A DNA stretch of 64,000 nt from Devosia indica (GTDB lineage Bacteria; Pseudomonadota; Alphaproteobacteria; Rhizobiales; Devosiaceae): positions 186,001-250,000 of the forward strand of contig NZ_PYVZ01000004.1 in assembly GCF_003056405.1 (NCBI RefSeq), written 5' to 3'. Below, piece after piece: positions 44,933 to 54,204 of the stretch (position 1 is its first letter; every line of letters starts with the position of its first letter). Position numbers and translations under genes: made by a program. The notes beneath the pieces were generated by a model, which had not been told where the DNA came from, did not search any database, and saw only the letters and a list, made by a program, of their open reading frames with translations.

Positions 44933-45979
44933 TCAGCCAATGGTGCGCTTGAGCACACCCAGCCAGTTCTCCAGGGCGATCTTGCGGACCAGCTTCTCGC
45001 CATAGCCTTTATCGAGCAAGGCCTGGAGCAGCTTGGGGACGCCGGTGACGTCGCCGATTTCGGCGGGCATCATAGCGCCATCAAAGTCGCTCCCCAGTGC
45101 AACCCCGTCTTCGCCCAAGGCCTCGACCAGGGCATCGACGTGGCGAACCATGAGGTCGATGGGCGTGTCCTGCAGGAAGCGCCCATCGGGCCGCAAGAAG
45201 CCGGTGGCGAAATTGAGGCCCACGAGCCCGCCGCTCTCGCGGATCGCGGCAAGCTGCCAATCGGTCAGATTGCGTGTGCATGGACAGATGGCGTGGACAT
45301 TGGAGTGCGTAGCCACGAGCGGCTTGGTTGAGATGGCCGCGACATCGCGAAAACCGGCGGCGTTGAGGTGACTGAGGTCAATGAGGACGCCACGCTGATC
45401 GCACAGGCGCACCAGCTCCTTGCCCGCATCGCTCAGTCCAGGACCGATATCGGGATCGGCATTGTGGCGGAATGGGACGCCGGTGCCAAAGGCATTGGCG
45501 CGGCTCCAGGTGATGCCGATGGACCGCAGACCTGCGCCATGGAGGACCTCAAAGGCGCGGAAATTGGTGTCGATGGCCTCGGCGCCTTCGATGTGGAAGA
45601 TGGCTGCCAGCTTGCCCTGCGCCATTGCGGCGCGCAGATCGGCGACCGTGCGGCAGACTTTCAGCGCGCCGGCGCGCTCGAGCTGGAAGAGCAATGCGGC
45701 CATGCCGAAGGTGGATTGCTGGGCGTCGGCGAGGTCGAGTTGCGGGGGCAATTCGCCCTTGGCGTAGTCCGGCGCGGCGGCAATCTGGGCGATATGGGCC
45801 TTGAGTGGCGGGGGAAACATGGCGAAGAAGCCGCCGGCCATGCCGGCTGCCTGGGCGCGGGGCAGGTCGATATGCCCCTCCTGGACCCCCTGGATGAACA
45901 TGTCCAGCTTGTCGGTGCGGGCATGATCGAACAGGCGCAGCAGGGTATCGTTGTGACCGTCAAAAAAGGGAATGGTCAC
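44933..45979 (-). CDS. Membrane dipeptidase (peptidase M19)
   Basis: A 348-residue renal-dipeptidase-like zinc enzyme. Metal ligands are H9-N-D11 in F-F-D-G-H-N-D-T, E-G-A-E (bridging Glu) and the later A-T-H-S-N region; D-L-S-H-L-N and G-S-D-F-D-G are also diagnostic. Probably cleaves dipeptides or related amide substrates. Its start overlaps the stop of the pyrC-like gene (ATGA), so it is the third gene of a pyrB-led operon, which is unusual company for it. Confidence 0.92.
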   Translation of the reverse strand: MTIPFFDGHNDTLLRLFDHARTDKLDMFIQGVQEGHIDLPRAQAAGMAGGFFAMFPPPLKAHIAQIAAAPDYAKGELPPQLDLADAQQSTFGMAALLFQLERAGALKVCRTVADLRAAMAQGKLAAIFHIEGAEAIDTNFRAFEVLHGAGLRSIGITWSRANAFGTGVPFRHNADPDIGPGLSDAGKELVRLCDQRGVLIDLSHLNAAGFRDVAAISTKPLVATHSNVHAICPCTRNLTDWQLAAIRESGGLVGLNFATGFLRPDGRFLQDTPIDLMVRHVDALVEALGEDGVALGSDFDGAMMPAEIGDVTGVPKLLQALLDKGYGEKLVRKIALENWLGVLKRTIG

Positions 45980-47274
45980 GCTGCGCCCTCATGCACGAAC
46001 ACGCTCTCGCCCCCGACCATGGTGCGCATGATCTTGCCCTGCATGCGGGCATCCTCGAAGCTGGTATTGCGCGAGCGCGAGCGGAAGCTTTTCTCGGTGA
46101 CCTGCCAGGGGTAGTCGAGATCGATCAGGATCAGATCGGCCGGGAGACCCCGAGCAATGCGTCCGGCGTCGAGACCAAGGATTTCAGCAGGACGGCAGGT
46201 CATGGCGCGCAAAATGGTCATCAGCTCGACATCACCGGAGTGGACCAGCCGCAGAGCAGCAGACAGCAAGGTCTCGAGCCCGATTGCACCATTGGAGGCT
46301 TCGGCGAAGGGCTGGCGCTTGACTTCGGTGTCCTGGGGGTCGTGGTCCGAGTGGATGGTGTCGATGGTGCCGTTGCGCAACGCCTCGATCATGGCCTGCC
46401 GGTCATCCTCGCTGCGCAGGGGCGGGGTCAGCTTGAAATAGGTGCGGTAGCGGCCGATGTCGTTCTCGTTCAGGCACAGATGATTGATCGAGATACCAGC
46501 GGTAACCTTGTCGTTGCGGGTCTTGGCAGTCTGGAGCAGCTCGGCCGATCCGGCGGTTGAAATCTGGGCCGCGTGATAGCGTACCCCTGTCAATGCAGCC
46601 AGTTGCAGGTCACGCGAGAGCGGGATTGTCTCGGCTTCGCGCGGGATGCCCCTTAACCCCAGGACCGTAGCGAACAGGCCCTCATTCATAACGCCATCAC
46701 CCACCAGTTCGGCGTCGGCGAGATGATGCACGAAGGGCATGTCGAAATTAGCGGCGTAGCCCATGGCGCTGCGGAGCAGTGAGGACGACTGGATGGACTG
46801 GGCGCCATCGGTCAGGCAGACCGCCCCGGCATCCTTGAGCAGGCCGAACTCGGTTATTTCCTTGCCCAGGAGCCCTTTGGTGATGGCTGCGGCGGGCAGG
46901 ATGCGCGCCGGTGATTGGGCCTGGGCGCGGCGGATGAGAAAGTCGACCAAGGCGCCGTCATCCACGGCGGGCGTGGTATCGGGCATCATCACGAAACTTG
47001 TGACACCCCCGGCGACCGCTGCAGCGCCGGCAGAGGCGAGGGTTTCGCGATATTCCTTGCCGGGTTCCCCGACATAGACGCGCATGTCGATCAGGCCGGG
47101 GGCCAGCACCAGCCCACCGGCGTCCAGTACCTCGGCGCCATCGGGCACGCCAACGGGTCCGCCGGTGGCGAGGTCGCTGATGCGGCCGTCTTCGATCAGC
47201 ACCGCCCCGAGCTGGTCAGCCCCCGAGGCCGGATCGACGATACGGGCATTGTCGATGATGAGGGGGCGCGTCAT
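45976..47274 (-). CDS. pyrC: Dihydroorotase-like protein, zinc ligands missing (PyrX/pseudo-DHOase type)
   Basis: A 432-residue amidohydrolase-fold protein of class I dihydroorotase ancestry. The metal motif normally D-x-H-V-H-x-R-E-P-G reads D63-M-R65-V-Y67-V-G-E-P-G, losing both His ligands, and the late D-H-A-P-H reads S-D-H-D-P-Q. Class I homologues lacking these ligands (PyrC'/PyrX of pseudomonads) are inactive but required to assemble aspartate transcarbamoylase. Direct coupling to pyrB (4-base overlap) fits that role. If so, an active DHOase must be encoded elsewhere. Confidence 0.9.
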   Translation of the reverse strand: MTRPLIIDNARIVDPASGADQLGAVLIEDGRISDLATGGPVGVPDGAEVLDAGGLVLAPGLIDMRVYVGEPGKEYRETLASAGAAAVAGGVTSFVMMPDTTPAVDDGALVDFLIRRAQAQSPARILPAAAITKGLLGKEITEFGLLKDAGAVCLTDGAQSIQSSSLLRSAMGYAANFDMPFVHHLADAELVGDGVMNEGLFATVLGLRGIPREAETIPLSRDLQLAALTGVRYHAAQISTAGSAELLQTAKTRNDKVTAGISINHLCLNENDIGRYRTYFKLTPPLRSEDDRQAMIEALRNGTIDTIHSDHDPQDTEVKRQPFAEASNGAIGLETLLSAALRLVHSGDVELMTILRAMTCRPAEILGLDAGRIARGLPADLILIDLDYPWQVTEKSFRSRSRNTSFEDARMQGKIMRTMVGGESVFVHEGAA

Positions 47275-48245
47275 GGTTGGTTCCTCGCCGGCAGCAGGGC
47301 ATCGAGCACGGCCATGCGGACCGCAACGCCCATTTCGACCTGATCGGTGATTACCGCCCGCGCGCTGTCGGCAATGGCCGGATCGATCTCGACCCCGCGG
47401 TTCATCGGCCCGGGATGCATGACGATGGCGTCAGGCTTGGCGAATGCCAGCTTGGCTTCGTCCAGTCCATAGAAGCGGTAGTATTCGCGCACCGAGGGGA
47501 TCATCTTGCCATTGGCCCGCTCATGCTGCAGGCGCAGCATCATCACCACGTCGACGCCTTTGAGACCCTCTTCCATGTCTGTGAAGACTTCGGTTGCCAG
47601 GTGTTCGATGCCGGCTGGAAGCAAGGTGCGCGGGGCGATGACGCGGGTGCGGACATGCAGGGCGCCGAGCAGGAGCAGGTTCGAGCGGGCGACGCGCGAA
47701 TTGGCGATGTCTCCGCAAATGGCCACGGTCAGGCCCGCAAGCGTTCCCTTGTGGTTACGGATAGTAAGGGCGTCGAGCAGGGCCTGTGTGGGGTGTTCGT
47801 GTGCGCCGTCGCCTGCGTTGACCACCGAACAGCCGACCTTCTGGCTGAGCAGCTCCACGGCGCCGGCGGCCGAATGGCGCACCACCAGCACGTCTGGGCG
47901 CATGGCATTGAGCGTGGCGGCCGTGTCGATCAGCGTTTCGCCCTTGGAGACCGATGAGGTCTTAACCGACATGTTGACCACCAGAGCGCCGAGGCGCTTG
48001 CCGGCAATCTCGAAGGAGGACTGCGTCCGCGTCGAGGGCTCGAAGAAGAGATTGATCTGGGTTTTTCCCGCAAGGGTCGGGAGCGATTTGCGCTCCTGGC
48101 GGGAAATGTCGATCATCCGTTCGGACCGGTCGAGCAGATCGACGATTTCGTGCTGTTTCAGATCAGCAATGGAAATCAGATGGCGCTGCTGGAACGGGGG
48201 GAAGTCGCCAGAAGACCGGCTGGCGGCGGGGCTGTGCTGCGGCAT
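47271..48245 (-). CDS. pyrB: Aspartate carbamoyltransferase catalytic subunit
   Basis: A 324-residue ATCase catalytic chain converting carbamoyl phosphate and aspartate to carbamoyl-aspartate in pyrimidine synthesis. Carbamoyl-phosphate site F-F-E-P-S71-T-R-T74; [18 protein letters not shown] for the aspartate loop region; [10 protein letters not shown] near the end. No pyrI is present, consistent with a PyrB-PyrX dodecamer. A GC-rich hairpin lies in its 5' leader. Confidence 0.97.
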   Translation of the reverse strand: MPQHSPAASRSSGDFPPFQQRHLISIADLKQHEIVDLLDRSERMIDISRQERKSLPTLAGKTQINLFFEPSTRTQSSFEIAGKRLGALVVNMSVKTSSVSKGETLIDTAATLNAMRPDVLVVRHSAAGAVELLSQKVGCSVVNAGDGAHEHPTQALLDALTIRNHKGTLAGLTVAICGDIANSRVARSNLLLLGALHVRTRVIAPRTLLPAGIEHLATEVFTDMEEGLKGVDVVMMLRLQHERANGKMIPSVREYYRFYGLDEAKLAFAKPDAIVMHPGPMNRGVEIDPAIADSARAVITDQVEMGVAVRMAVLDALLPARNQP

Positions 48246-48287
48246 GTCGCATCCCTTGCGATTTGCTGCGGTCTAGCCGAGGGGGCA

Positions 48288-48306
48288 GGGTGGGGCAACC
48301 CCACCC
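48288..48306 (-). promoter_or_regulatory. GC-rich hairpin upstream of pyrB
   Basis: Perfect 8-bp stem GGGTGGGG / CCCCACCC with a 3-base loop, 43 bases before the pyrB start. It could be a leader element of pyrB or a terminator of the DUF4345 gene; no T tract follows on the minus strand. Confidence 0.4.
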
Positions 48307-48322
48307 ATGCCGTTTCGCGCAA

Positions 48323-48718
48323 TTATCCTGCTTTCGACCTCTTGAGCCGCCAATAGGCGAACACAAACAAGAGCCCAATCACCAGCTCGCTTGCCGTGAC
48401 TGCGATCAGGGCATGTGCCGGTGGACCGTCTGTCATCATGGCCACGAGCCTTGAAAGCCCGAACCCCATGTAGAGCAGAATGCCTGCGCCGATACCAAGA
48501 TGATGATGCCGGATCTGCAGCGCGCCCAGCCCCTGTATTGCGCCCAAGGCCAGAATGACCAGCGCGGGTGCCTTGAGCTCATTGAGCAGGTTGGTCATGC
48601 CATCCACTTCGATTCCGTAGCCGGCATAAAATGCAGCGGGTGAGAATAGGATGGCCAAGGACAGGATCGTTGCGAGAGTGCCGCCAAGAATGAGCAGCAC
48701 CCGGTGTGCGGTCGGCAT
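48323..48718 (-). CDS. DUF4345-like four-helix membrane protein
   Basis: A 131-residue membrane protein with four hydrophobic helices. The second half of helix 1 through L-F-S-P-A-A-F-Y-A-G-Y-G-I, then N-E-L-K-A-P, matches DUF4345-type proteins (F-x-P-x-x-x-x-x-x-(F/Y)-G). Function unknown. ATG 48718 is 2 bases downstream of the NmrA-like gene's stop, so the two are co-transcribed. Confidence 0.7.
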   Translation of the reverse strand: MPTAHRVLLILGGTLATILSLAILFSPAAFYAGYGIEVDGMTNLLNELKAPALVILALGAIQGLGALQIRHHHLGIGAGILLYMGFGLSRLVAMMTDGPPAHALIAVTASELVIGLLFVFAYWRLKRSKAG

Positions 48719-48720
48719 GG

Positions 48721-49548
48721 TCAGGCCGCCTTCTTCCAGGCGCCGCCGGCTGCTGCCTGGCGACAAAACTCGGCAAAGTCCCGTGGTGGGCGACCTAGCG
48801 CCCGCATGACGCCATCACCAATAGATTCGTTGCGGCCGTCGAAGACTTCCTGGCACAGGGCGACCAGGAGATCAGCGACGTCCGAACCGGCCTCGGCGCT
48901 CACACCGGCATGAAAGTCTTCCGGCGAGATCGGGGCATAGCTGACATCCAGTCCTGATGCCGCGCTGATTTCGGATGCCGCATCGGCAAAGGTCATCAGG
49001 CGCGGCCCGGTCAGTTCATAGAGCTGGTTGTTGTGCCGATCATCGAGCAGGGCGCTGGCGGCGATTTCGGCAATGTCGTCGATATCGATGAAGGGTTCGA
49101 GGCGCATGGCGGCGGGCAAGGCGACAAGGCCCGCCATGACCCCTGGCTGCAGCATGCCTTCGGAGAAATTCTGGTTAAACCAGGACGCGCGCAACAGGGT
49201 GTAGCCCAGCCCGCTCGTGGCAAGAATGTTCTCACAGCGCTCGGCGCCGCTTTCGCCGCGGCCGGACAGCAGAACCATGCGTTTGAGACCTGCCGCCTTG
49301 GCCACCGACACCAGGGCTGTGATGTCTTCGTCGGCTCGCGGCGCAGCAAGGTCCGGGTAATAGGAGACGTAGGCAGTCTCGACGCCGCTGAAGTGCTCGG
49401 CCCAGTTGCTGCGATCCTGCCAGTCGAAGGGCAGGGGGCTGTGCCGGCCCACGGCGTTTGGCGCGTGTCCGGCCGCTGTCAGATTGGCGACGACGCGCCG
49501 CCCGACCTTGCCTGTGGCGCCGATGATGAGGATTGGATTTTGAGACAT
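48721..49548 (-). CDS. NmrA-like NAD(P)-binding atypical SDR
   Basis: A 275-residue Rossmann protein with I-L-I-I-G-A-T-G-K-V-G-R-R-V-V at the start (G-x-x-G-x-x-G). The S-G-R-G-E-S-G-A-E segment follows a strand at about 100. The canonical SDR Tyr-x3-Lys is not evident, pointing to the NmrA/HSCARG-like branch (redox sensing or quinone/azoreductase-like). ATG 49548 was chosen. Divergent from an AraC regulator, with two inverted repeats between them. Confidence 0.87.
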   Translation of the reverse strand: MSQNPILIIGATGKVGRRVVANLTAAGHAPNAVGRHSPLPFDWQDRSNWAEHFSGVETAYVSYYPDLAAPRADEDITALVSVAKAAGLKRMVLLSGRGESGAERCENILATSGLGYTLLRASWFNQNFSEGMLQPGVMAGLVALPAAMRLEPFIDIDDIAEIAASALLDDRHNNQLYELTGPRLMTFADAASEISAASGLDVSYAPISPEDFHAGVSAEAGSDVADLLVALCQEVFDGRNESIGDGVMRALGRPPRDFAEFCRQAAAGGAWKKAA

Positions 49549-49611
49549 TGACGTTCTCCCGTTGCGATTGTGTGCAGAGGAGAGATTGTCGTTGGCGCCT
49601 GGACTTTCCAT

Positions 49612-49634
49612 CACATATTAGCCAATGATATGTG
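49612..49634. promoter_or_regulatory. Inverted repeat 1 in NmrA/AraC intergenic region
   Basis: CACATAT (49612-49618) and ATATGTG (49628-49634), perfect 7-bp arms with a 9-base spacer, about 64 bases from the NmrA-like start. Candidate operator for the AraC-type protein. Confidence 0.5.
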
Positions 49635-49640
49635 CAATTC

Positions 49641-49661
49641 GTCCAACATGATGGTTTGGAC
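49641..49661. promoter_or_regulatory. Inverted repeat 2 in NmrA/AraC intergenic region
   Basis: GTCCAA (49641-49646) and TTGGAC (49656-49661), 6-bp arms with a 9-base spacer, 22 bases before the AraC start at 49684. It shares the 9-base spacer with the neighbouring repeat but not its sequence. Confidence 0.45.
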
Positions 49662-49683
49662 GCACAAGGCCGAGCGAGAAGAT

Positions 49684-50637
49684 ATGCAAGAAGTCCACTT
49701 TCAGCCTCCAGATGCCAGCGACCCGCTGGGTGAAGTGCTGCATATGCTCAAGCTCAATGGTAGTCTCTATTGCCGGGCGGAGCTCTGCTCGCCTTGGGGC
49801 GTGGCGATGCCCAGAATGGACAATTCGATGTTGTTCATCGTCATCATGTCGGGCGAGGGCTGGCTGCGCATGCCCGGCCGGGAGAGCATCCTGATCCGCG
49901 AGGGGAGCATGGTGGTGCTGCCGCGTGGGCATGCGGTGGATCTGGCCAGCGGGCCAGATCAAGTTGCCAAGCCCCTGTTCGATTATCCGGCCCGCAAGGT
50001 CAGCGAACGCTATGAAATGATGGAGATCGACGGGCCTGGTCCGGTTACCCGCGCCATGACCGGTGTGGTCTCGTTCGATGATGTGGCCGCAAGGCGGCTC
50101 ATTGCGTTGCTGCCCGAGCTATTGGTGGTGGACCGCTGGAATGATGTCGCCGGGGGCTGGCTGCGCAGCACTCTGGACCTGATTGCGCACGAGGCGGCGA
50201 CGCTCAAACCCGGAGGCGAGGCCGTTATCACGCGGCTGGCGGATATTCTGATCATCCAGGCCATCAGAACCTGGCTGGATGGGGCAGCAGAGGCCCAGCG
50301 GGGCTGGTTGGCGGCACTGCGCGACCCAATGCTGGGACGGGCGCTTGTGGCCATGCATGGCACACCGGAGCACGACTGGACGCTGGATGGGCTGGCCCGG
50401 CTGGCGGGCATGTCGCGCTCGGGCTTTGCGGCCCGCTTTGCCGATATGGTCGGGCAGCCGGCGATGCGCTATCTGACCGACTGGCGGATGCACCGGGCCC
50501 GACTGGCCCTGTTGGAAAGCCGCGCCGCGGTCAGCCAGGTCGCGCGTAGTGCGGGCTACCAGTCAGAGGCTGCGTTTGGCCGTGCCTTCAAGCAGTTTTT
50601 CGGAGAATCGCCGGGCAGTCTGCGGCGCGCCGGTTAG
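49684..50637 (+). CDS. AraC family regulator with cupin_6 domain
   Basis: A 317-residue activator. N-terminal cupin-type ligand domain (about 5-180; C-S-P-W-G-V-A-M-P near 35-45, G-E-G-W-L-R-M-P-G, and V-V-L-P-R-G-H-A for the beta-barrel). C-terminal double HTH (about 215-315; L-A-R-L-A-G-M-S-R-S-G-F-A-A-R-F, then V-A-R-S-A-G-Y-Q-S-E-A-A-F-G-R-A-F-K). Members with this cupin often regulate the divergent reductase-like gene. ATG 49684 chosen; upstream codons lie in the operator region. Stop overlaps ruvX by 4 bases. Confidence 0.9.
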   Translation: MQEVHFQPPDASDPLGEVLHMLKLNGSLYCRAELCSPWGVAMPRMDNSMLFIVIMSGEGWLRMPGRESILIREGSMVVLPRGHAVDLASGPDQVAKPLFDYPARKVSERYEMMEIDGPGPVTRAMTGVVSFDDVAARRLIALLPELLVVDRWNDVAGGWLRSTLDLIAHEAATLKPGGEAVITRLADILIIQAIRTWLDGAAEAQRGWLAALRDPMLGRALVAMHGTPEHDWTLDGLARLAGMSRSGFAARFADMVGQPAMRYLTDWRMHRARLALLESRAAVSQVARSAGYQSEAAFGRAFKQFFGESPGSLRRAG

Positions 50638-51089
50638 CGTGGACGCAATCGATCCAGTGCGCCTTGCAGAATGTAGCTGGCTGCGAGCTTGTCGACGACC
50701 TCGGCGCGGCGGTCGCGGCGGAGATCGGCTTCGATCATCATCCGCGTGACGGCCGAGGTTGACAGCCGCTCATCCCAGAAGGCAATGGGCAGGTTGATTT
50801 TGGGCGCCAGATTGCGGGCGAAGGCGCGCGTCGATTGCACGCGCGGCCCCTCGCTGCCATCCATGTTGAGAGGGAGGCCCAGTATGACCGCGACCACCTG
50901 GTTCTGCCCGATGAGTTCGATAATGCGCTCGGCGTCCTGGGTAAACTTTGTCCGCTTGATGGTTTCGAGCGGGGTGGCCGAGTAGCGCATGCCGTCGGAA
51001 ATGGCGACGCCGATGGTCTTGGTACCAAGATCAAGACCCATGATCTTGCCGCGGTCAGGAATGGCGGAGAGGGGATTGTCTTCGGTCAC
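50634..51089 (-). CDS. ruvX: Putative pre-16S rRNA nuclease RuvX/YqgF
   Basis: A 151-residue RNase H-fold protein. Key acidic patch: M-G-L-D-L-G-T-K-T-I-G-V-A-I-S-D at residues 17-32; V-I-L-G-L-P-L-N-M-D-G-S-E-G-P; and D-E-R-L-S-T near 105. These match YqgF, implicated in 5' maturation of 16S rRNA. An N-terminal extension of 16 residues precedes the core. Convergent with the AraC gene and divergent from the MBL-like gene. Confidence 0.93.
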   Translation of the reverse strand: MTEDNPLSAIPDRGKIMGLDLGTKTIGVAISDGMRYSATPLETIKRTKFTQDAERIIELIGQNQVVAVILGLPLNMDGSEGPRVQSTRAFARNLAPKINLPIAFWDERLSTSAVTRMMIEADLRRDRRAEVVDKLAASYILQGALDRLRPR

Positions 51090-51160
51090 GTGAGGCTCGC
51101 TGGACAGGGCTGGATTGTCCTATAGGCTCCCAGGCCTCTCTTGGCGACGGAAAATGCCCG

Positions 51161-51694
51161 ATGAAGCTCACCTGGTTTGGAAACAGTACCTTTCGCATTC
51201 ATATCGGGGGGCAGATCGCGATCATCGATGCGGACAATGCACCGGATGGTGTCGAAAGCCGGGAATTGACGAGCGGCGCCGATTTGCTGATCCCCGATTT
51301 TGGCCGCGGGCTCTCCCCGATTGAACCGTCGATCTGGACCCCGCGCAAGCCGGTCCGGTTATTGGACGCGCTGGACGGAACAGAGGGTCATGTCGAAGCG
51401 CACAGCGCCGGAGAGGGCTGCATTGTTGTCGATGCCCCCGATGAGGCCCCGCTGATGCTGTTGCTCGATCGTGATGCGCCGCCGTTCGGTCGTTGGACCG
51501 AGCAAGCCGTGGTGGTCCTGCTAGGAACGCGCCTGCGGGAACGTACGGAAAGGCTGCAGGACGCGGCGCGGCCGAAGCTGGTCGCTCTGGCCGGAGAGGG
51601 CTGGGAAATCGAAGCGACCTTCGAATATCTGGTCGGGCAACGCTCCGGCATCAGTCTTATTGCGCTTGAACCGGCGCTGGCTGTGGAAGCCTGA
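51161..51694 (+). CDS. Degenerate metallo-beta-lactamase-fold protein
   Basis: A 177-residue protein beginning M-K-L-T-W-F-G-N-S-T-F-R-I, very like the N terminus of UPF0173/MBL-fold hydrolases (M-K-I-T-W-x-G-H-S). The metal-binding H-x-H-x-D-H motif and later His/Asp ligands are absent, and the chain is about 50 residues shorter than that family. Probably non-catalytic. It sits just upstream of gatC in the same direction (87 bases) and divergent from ruvX. Role unknown. Confidence 0.65.
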   Translation: MKLTWFGNSTFRIHIGGQIAIIDADNAPDGVESRELTSGADLLIPDFGRGLSPIEPSIWTPRKPVRLLDALDGTEGHVEAHSAGEGCIVVDAPDEAPLMLLLDRDAPPFGRWTEQAVVVLLGTRLRERTERLQDAARPKLVALAGEGWEIEATFEYLVGQRSGISLIALEPALAVEA

Positions 51695-51781
51695 TCCGGC
51701 GCATAAGGCATTTTCATTGTCATTTGCTGCGGCGCGTTGCTAATAACGCGGCAACACGCCTTTTCTGCCGGAGTTTCTTGC

Positions 51782-52069
51782 ATGTCTGTCGACGCCGCCA
51801 CCGTCAAGCGTATCGGGCGCCTTGCGCGCATTCGTATCGAAGAAGAGGAAGTTGCAGCTTATCAGACCGAGCTGAATGCGATTCTCGGTTTCGTGGAGCA
51901 GCTGGGCGAGGTTGATGTCGCGGGTGTAGAGGCCATGACCTCGGTGACCCCGATGACCCTGCGCCGCCGGGAGGACGTGGTTTCCGATGGCAATTATCCC
52001 GAGAAGATCGTCGGCAACGCCCCGCTGACGGAAGACAATTTCTTCATGGTCCCCAAGGTGGTGGAATAG
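51782..52069 (+). CDS. gatC: Asp-tRNA(Asn)/Glu-tRNA(Gln) amidotransferase subunit C
   Basis: A 95-residue GatC, which wraps around GatA and stabilises GatAB. Conserved items are [10 protein letters not shown] near the start, [24 protein letters not shown]-x-D/E-x-V and the [17 protein letters not shown] end. ATG 51782. Its stop touches the start of the GNAT gene that separates it from gatA. Confidence 0.96.
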   Translation: MSVDAATVKRIGRLARIRIEEEEVAAYQTELNAILGFVEQLGEVDVAGVEAMTSVTPMTLRRREDVVSDGNYPEKIVGNAPLTEDNFFMVPKVVE

Positions 52070-52555
52070 ATGGCGGTCACGATCGCCATAGAGACGCCGC
52101 TGCAGGACGATGTGCGCGCGCTTGTGGCGCAGCTCAACGATCACCTGTTGCCGCTTTCGCCGCTCGAGTTCCAGTTCAAGATGACGGTCGAGCAGATGGC
52201 TGACAGCGCCACCACGCTGTTTGTCGCCCGCAATGCGGCAGGCAAGGCGGTCGGCATGGGCGCGCTCAAGGTGCATGGTCCCGAGCTGGGCGAGGTCAAG
52301 CGCATGTTCACCCTGCCCGAAGTGCGCGGGCAGCGCGTTGGCCGGCAATTGCTGGAGCGGATCGTGGACCTGGCGCGCGAGCGCAAATTGCCAGTCGTGA
52401 TGCTGGAAACAGGCACCGGCGAAGGCATGGCCGAGGCACATCGGCTTTATACACGCTACGGGTTTACCCCGCGCGGTCCGTTTCTGGACTATCCCGACAG
52501 CGAATGGTCGGCCTTTTTTGAACTGAACCTGGCGGCTGCGGCGCGCGTGGCCTGA
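52070..52555 (+). CDS. GNAT N-acetyltransferase inserted between gatC and gatA
   Basis: A 161-residue acetyltransferase. The acetyl-CoA loop is [11 protein letters not shown], followed by [11 protein letters not shown] and [10 protein letters not shown], matching the YsnE/PhnO-like branch. It starts with no gap after the gatC stop (TAGATG) and ends 34 bases before gatA, so it is within the gat transcript. Whether its substrate relates to translation is unknown. Confidence 0.87.
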   Translation: MAVTIAIETPLQDDVRALVAQLNDHLLPLSPLEFQFKMTVEQMADSATTLFVARNAAGKAVGMGALKVHGPELGEVKRMFTLPEVRGQRVGRQLLERIVDLARERKLPVVMLETGTGEGMAEAHRLYTRYGFTPRGPFLDYPDSEWSAFFELNLAAAARVA

Positions 52556-52589
52556 TGGCCCTCGCCGAGACGAAATAGAGAGAATTGTT

Positions 52590-54074
52590 TTGACTGATCT
52601 CACCCGACTGAGCCTCGCCGACGCCCGCAAGGGCCTCAAGGACAAGAGCTTTACCGCGCTTGAGCTGACCGACGCCTATATCGGCGCCATTGAAGCGGCC
52701 AATCCGAGCCTGAACGCCTATGTCGCCACCACGCCCGAGCAGGCGCGCGATATGGCCAGGGCCAGTGACACCAGGCTGAGCCAGGGGCAGGGCGGGGCGC
52801 TTGAAGGCATTCCGCTTGGCATCAAGGACCTGTTTGCCACCAAGGGCGTGCACACCCAGGCAGCCAGCCACATCCTGGATGGCTTCAAGCCCGAATATGA
52901 ATCCACCGTGACAGCCAATCTCTGGCGCGATGGCGCGGTGATGCTGGGCAAGCTCAATATGGACGAGTTCGCCATGGGGTCGTCCAACGAGACTTCATAC
53001 TATGGTCCCGTGATCAGCCCGTTCCGCGCAGAGGGCAGCAATGCCAATCTGGTGCCGGGCGGCTCGTCCGGCGGGTCCGCCGCGGCGGTTGCGGCCTGGC
53101 TCTGCGCCGGAGCGACGGCAACAGACACAGGCGGCTCGATCCGCCAGCCGGCGGCCTTTACCGGCACTGTTGGCATAAAGCCGACCTATGGCCGGTGCTC
53201 GCGCTGGGGCACGGTGGCGTTCGCATCCTCGCTCGATCAGGCCGGCCCGATTGCCCGCACTGTTGAAGACGCTGCGATCCTGATGACCTCGATGTCGGGA
53301 TTTGACGCCAAGGATTCGACCAGCGTGGACATTCCGGTTCCTGACTTCGCCGCCGCCGTTGAGCGCGGGGTAAAGGGTCTCACCATCGGTGTTCCGAAGG
53401 AGTACCGCATGGACGGTATGCCGGCGGAAATCGAAAAGCTCTGGGCGGAGGGACTGGAGTGGCTCAAGGCCGAGGGGGCGACGGTCAAGGATATTTCGCT
53501 GCCGCACACCAAATATGCCCTGCCGGCCTATTACATCGTGGCGCCTGCGGAGGCGTCCTCGAACCTGGCGCGCTATGATGGCGTTAAATACGGGCTGCGT
53601 GTATCTGGGAAAGATATCACGGACATGTATGAGCTTACCCGCGCCAAGGGGTTCGGTCGCGAGGTGAAGCGCCGCATCATGATTGGTACATACGTGCTGT
53701 CTGCCGGTTATTTTGATGCCTATTACGTCAAGGCGCAGAAGGTCCGGACGCTGATCAAAAAGGACTTTGAAGACGCGTTCAATGCTGGCGTCGACGCGAT
53801 CCTGACCCCGGCGACGCCGTCGGCGGCCTTCGGCATTGGCGACGAGGCTTTGGCGAGCGATCCGGTCGCGATGTACCTGAACGACATTTTCACCGTCACG
53901 GTGAACATGGCCGGTCTTCCGGGTATTGCGGTACCGGCCGGCAAGGACGGGCAGGGGCTGCCGCTGGGCCTGCAACTGATTGGCAAGCCGTTCGACGAAG
54001 AGACGCTGTTTGCGGCAGCTCGCGTCATCGAAAAAAGCGCCGGCGGGGACTTTGCGCCCAAGCAGTGGTGGTAG
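52590..54074 (+). CDS. gatA: Asp-tRNA(Asn)/Glu-tRNA(Gln) amidotransferase subunit A
   Basis: A 494-residue amidase-signature enzyme releasing ammonia from Gln to amidate Glu-tRNA(Gln)/Asp-tRNA(Asn). Catalytic triad K79 (G-I-K-D), cis-Ser S159 in G-G-S-S-G-G-S, and nucleophile S183 in D-T-G-G-S-I-R-Q-P. The length and C-terminal [10 protein letters not shown] match GatA. The start is a TTG at 52590 behind GAGAGAA; no ATG is nearby. Confidence 0.97.
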   Translation: MTDLTRLSLADARKGLKDKSFTALELTDAYIGAIEAANPSLNAYVATTPEQARDMARASDTRLSQGQGGALEGIPLGIKDLFATKGVHTQAASHILDGFKPEYESTVTANLWRDGAVMLGKLNMDEFAMGSSNETSYYGPVISPFRAEGSNANLVPGGSSGGSAAAVAAWLCAGATATDTGGSIRQPAAFTGTVGIKPTYGRCSRWGTVAFASSLDQAGPIARTVEDAAILMTSMSGFDAKDSTSVDIPVPDFAAAVERGVKGLTIGVPKEYRMDGMPAEIEKLWAEGLEWLKAEGATVKDISLPHTKYALPAYYIVAPAEASSNLARYDGVKYGLRVSGKDITDMYELTRAKGFGREVKRRIMIGTYVLSAGYFDAYYVKAQKVRTLIKKDFEDAFNAGVDAILTPATPSAAFGIGDEALASDPVAMYLNDIFTVTVNMAGLPGIAVPAGKDGQGLPLGLQLIGKPFDEETLFAAARVIEKSAGGDFAPKQWW

Positions 54075-54204
54075 CAGCTTACCTGTTACGCAAGCGGCGG
54101 TGCTTGATTGCGCCGCCGTTCCGCATTATTTGCCGCTCATGCACAAATTGAAACTGGTGGAGACGCACCCGCTAGCTGCGTCAGGGCCAACAGGAAACCA
54201 GCCA

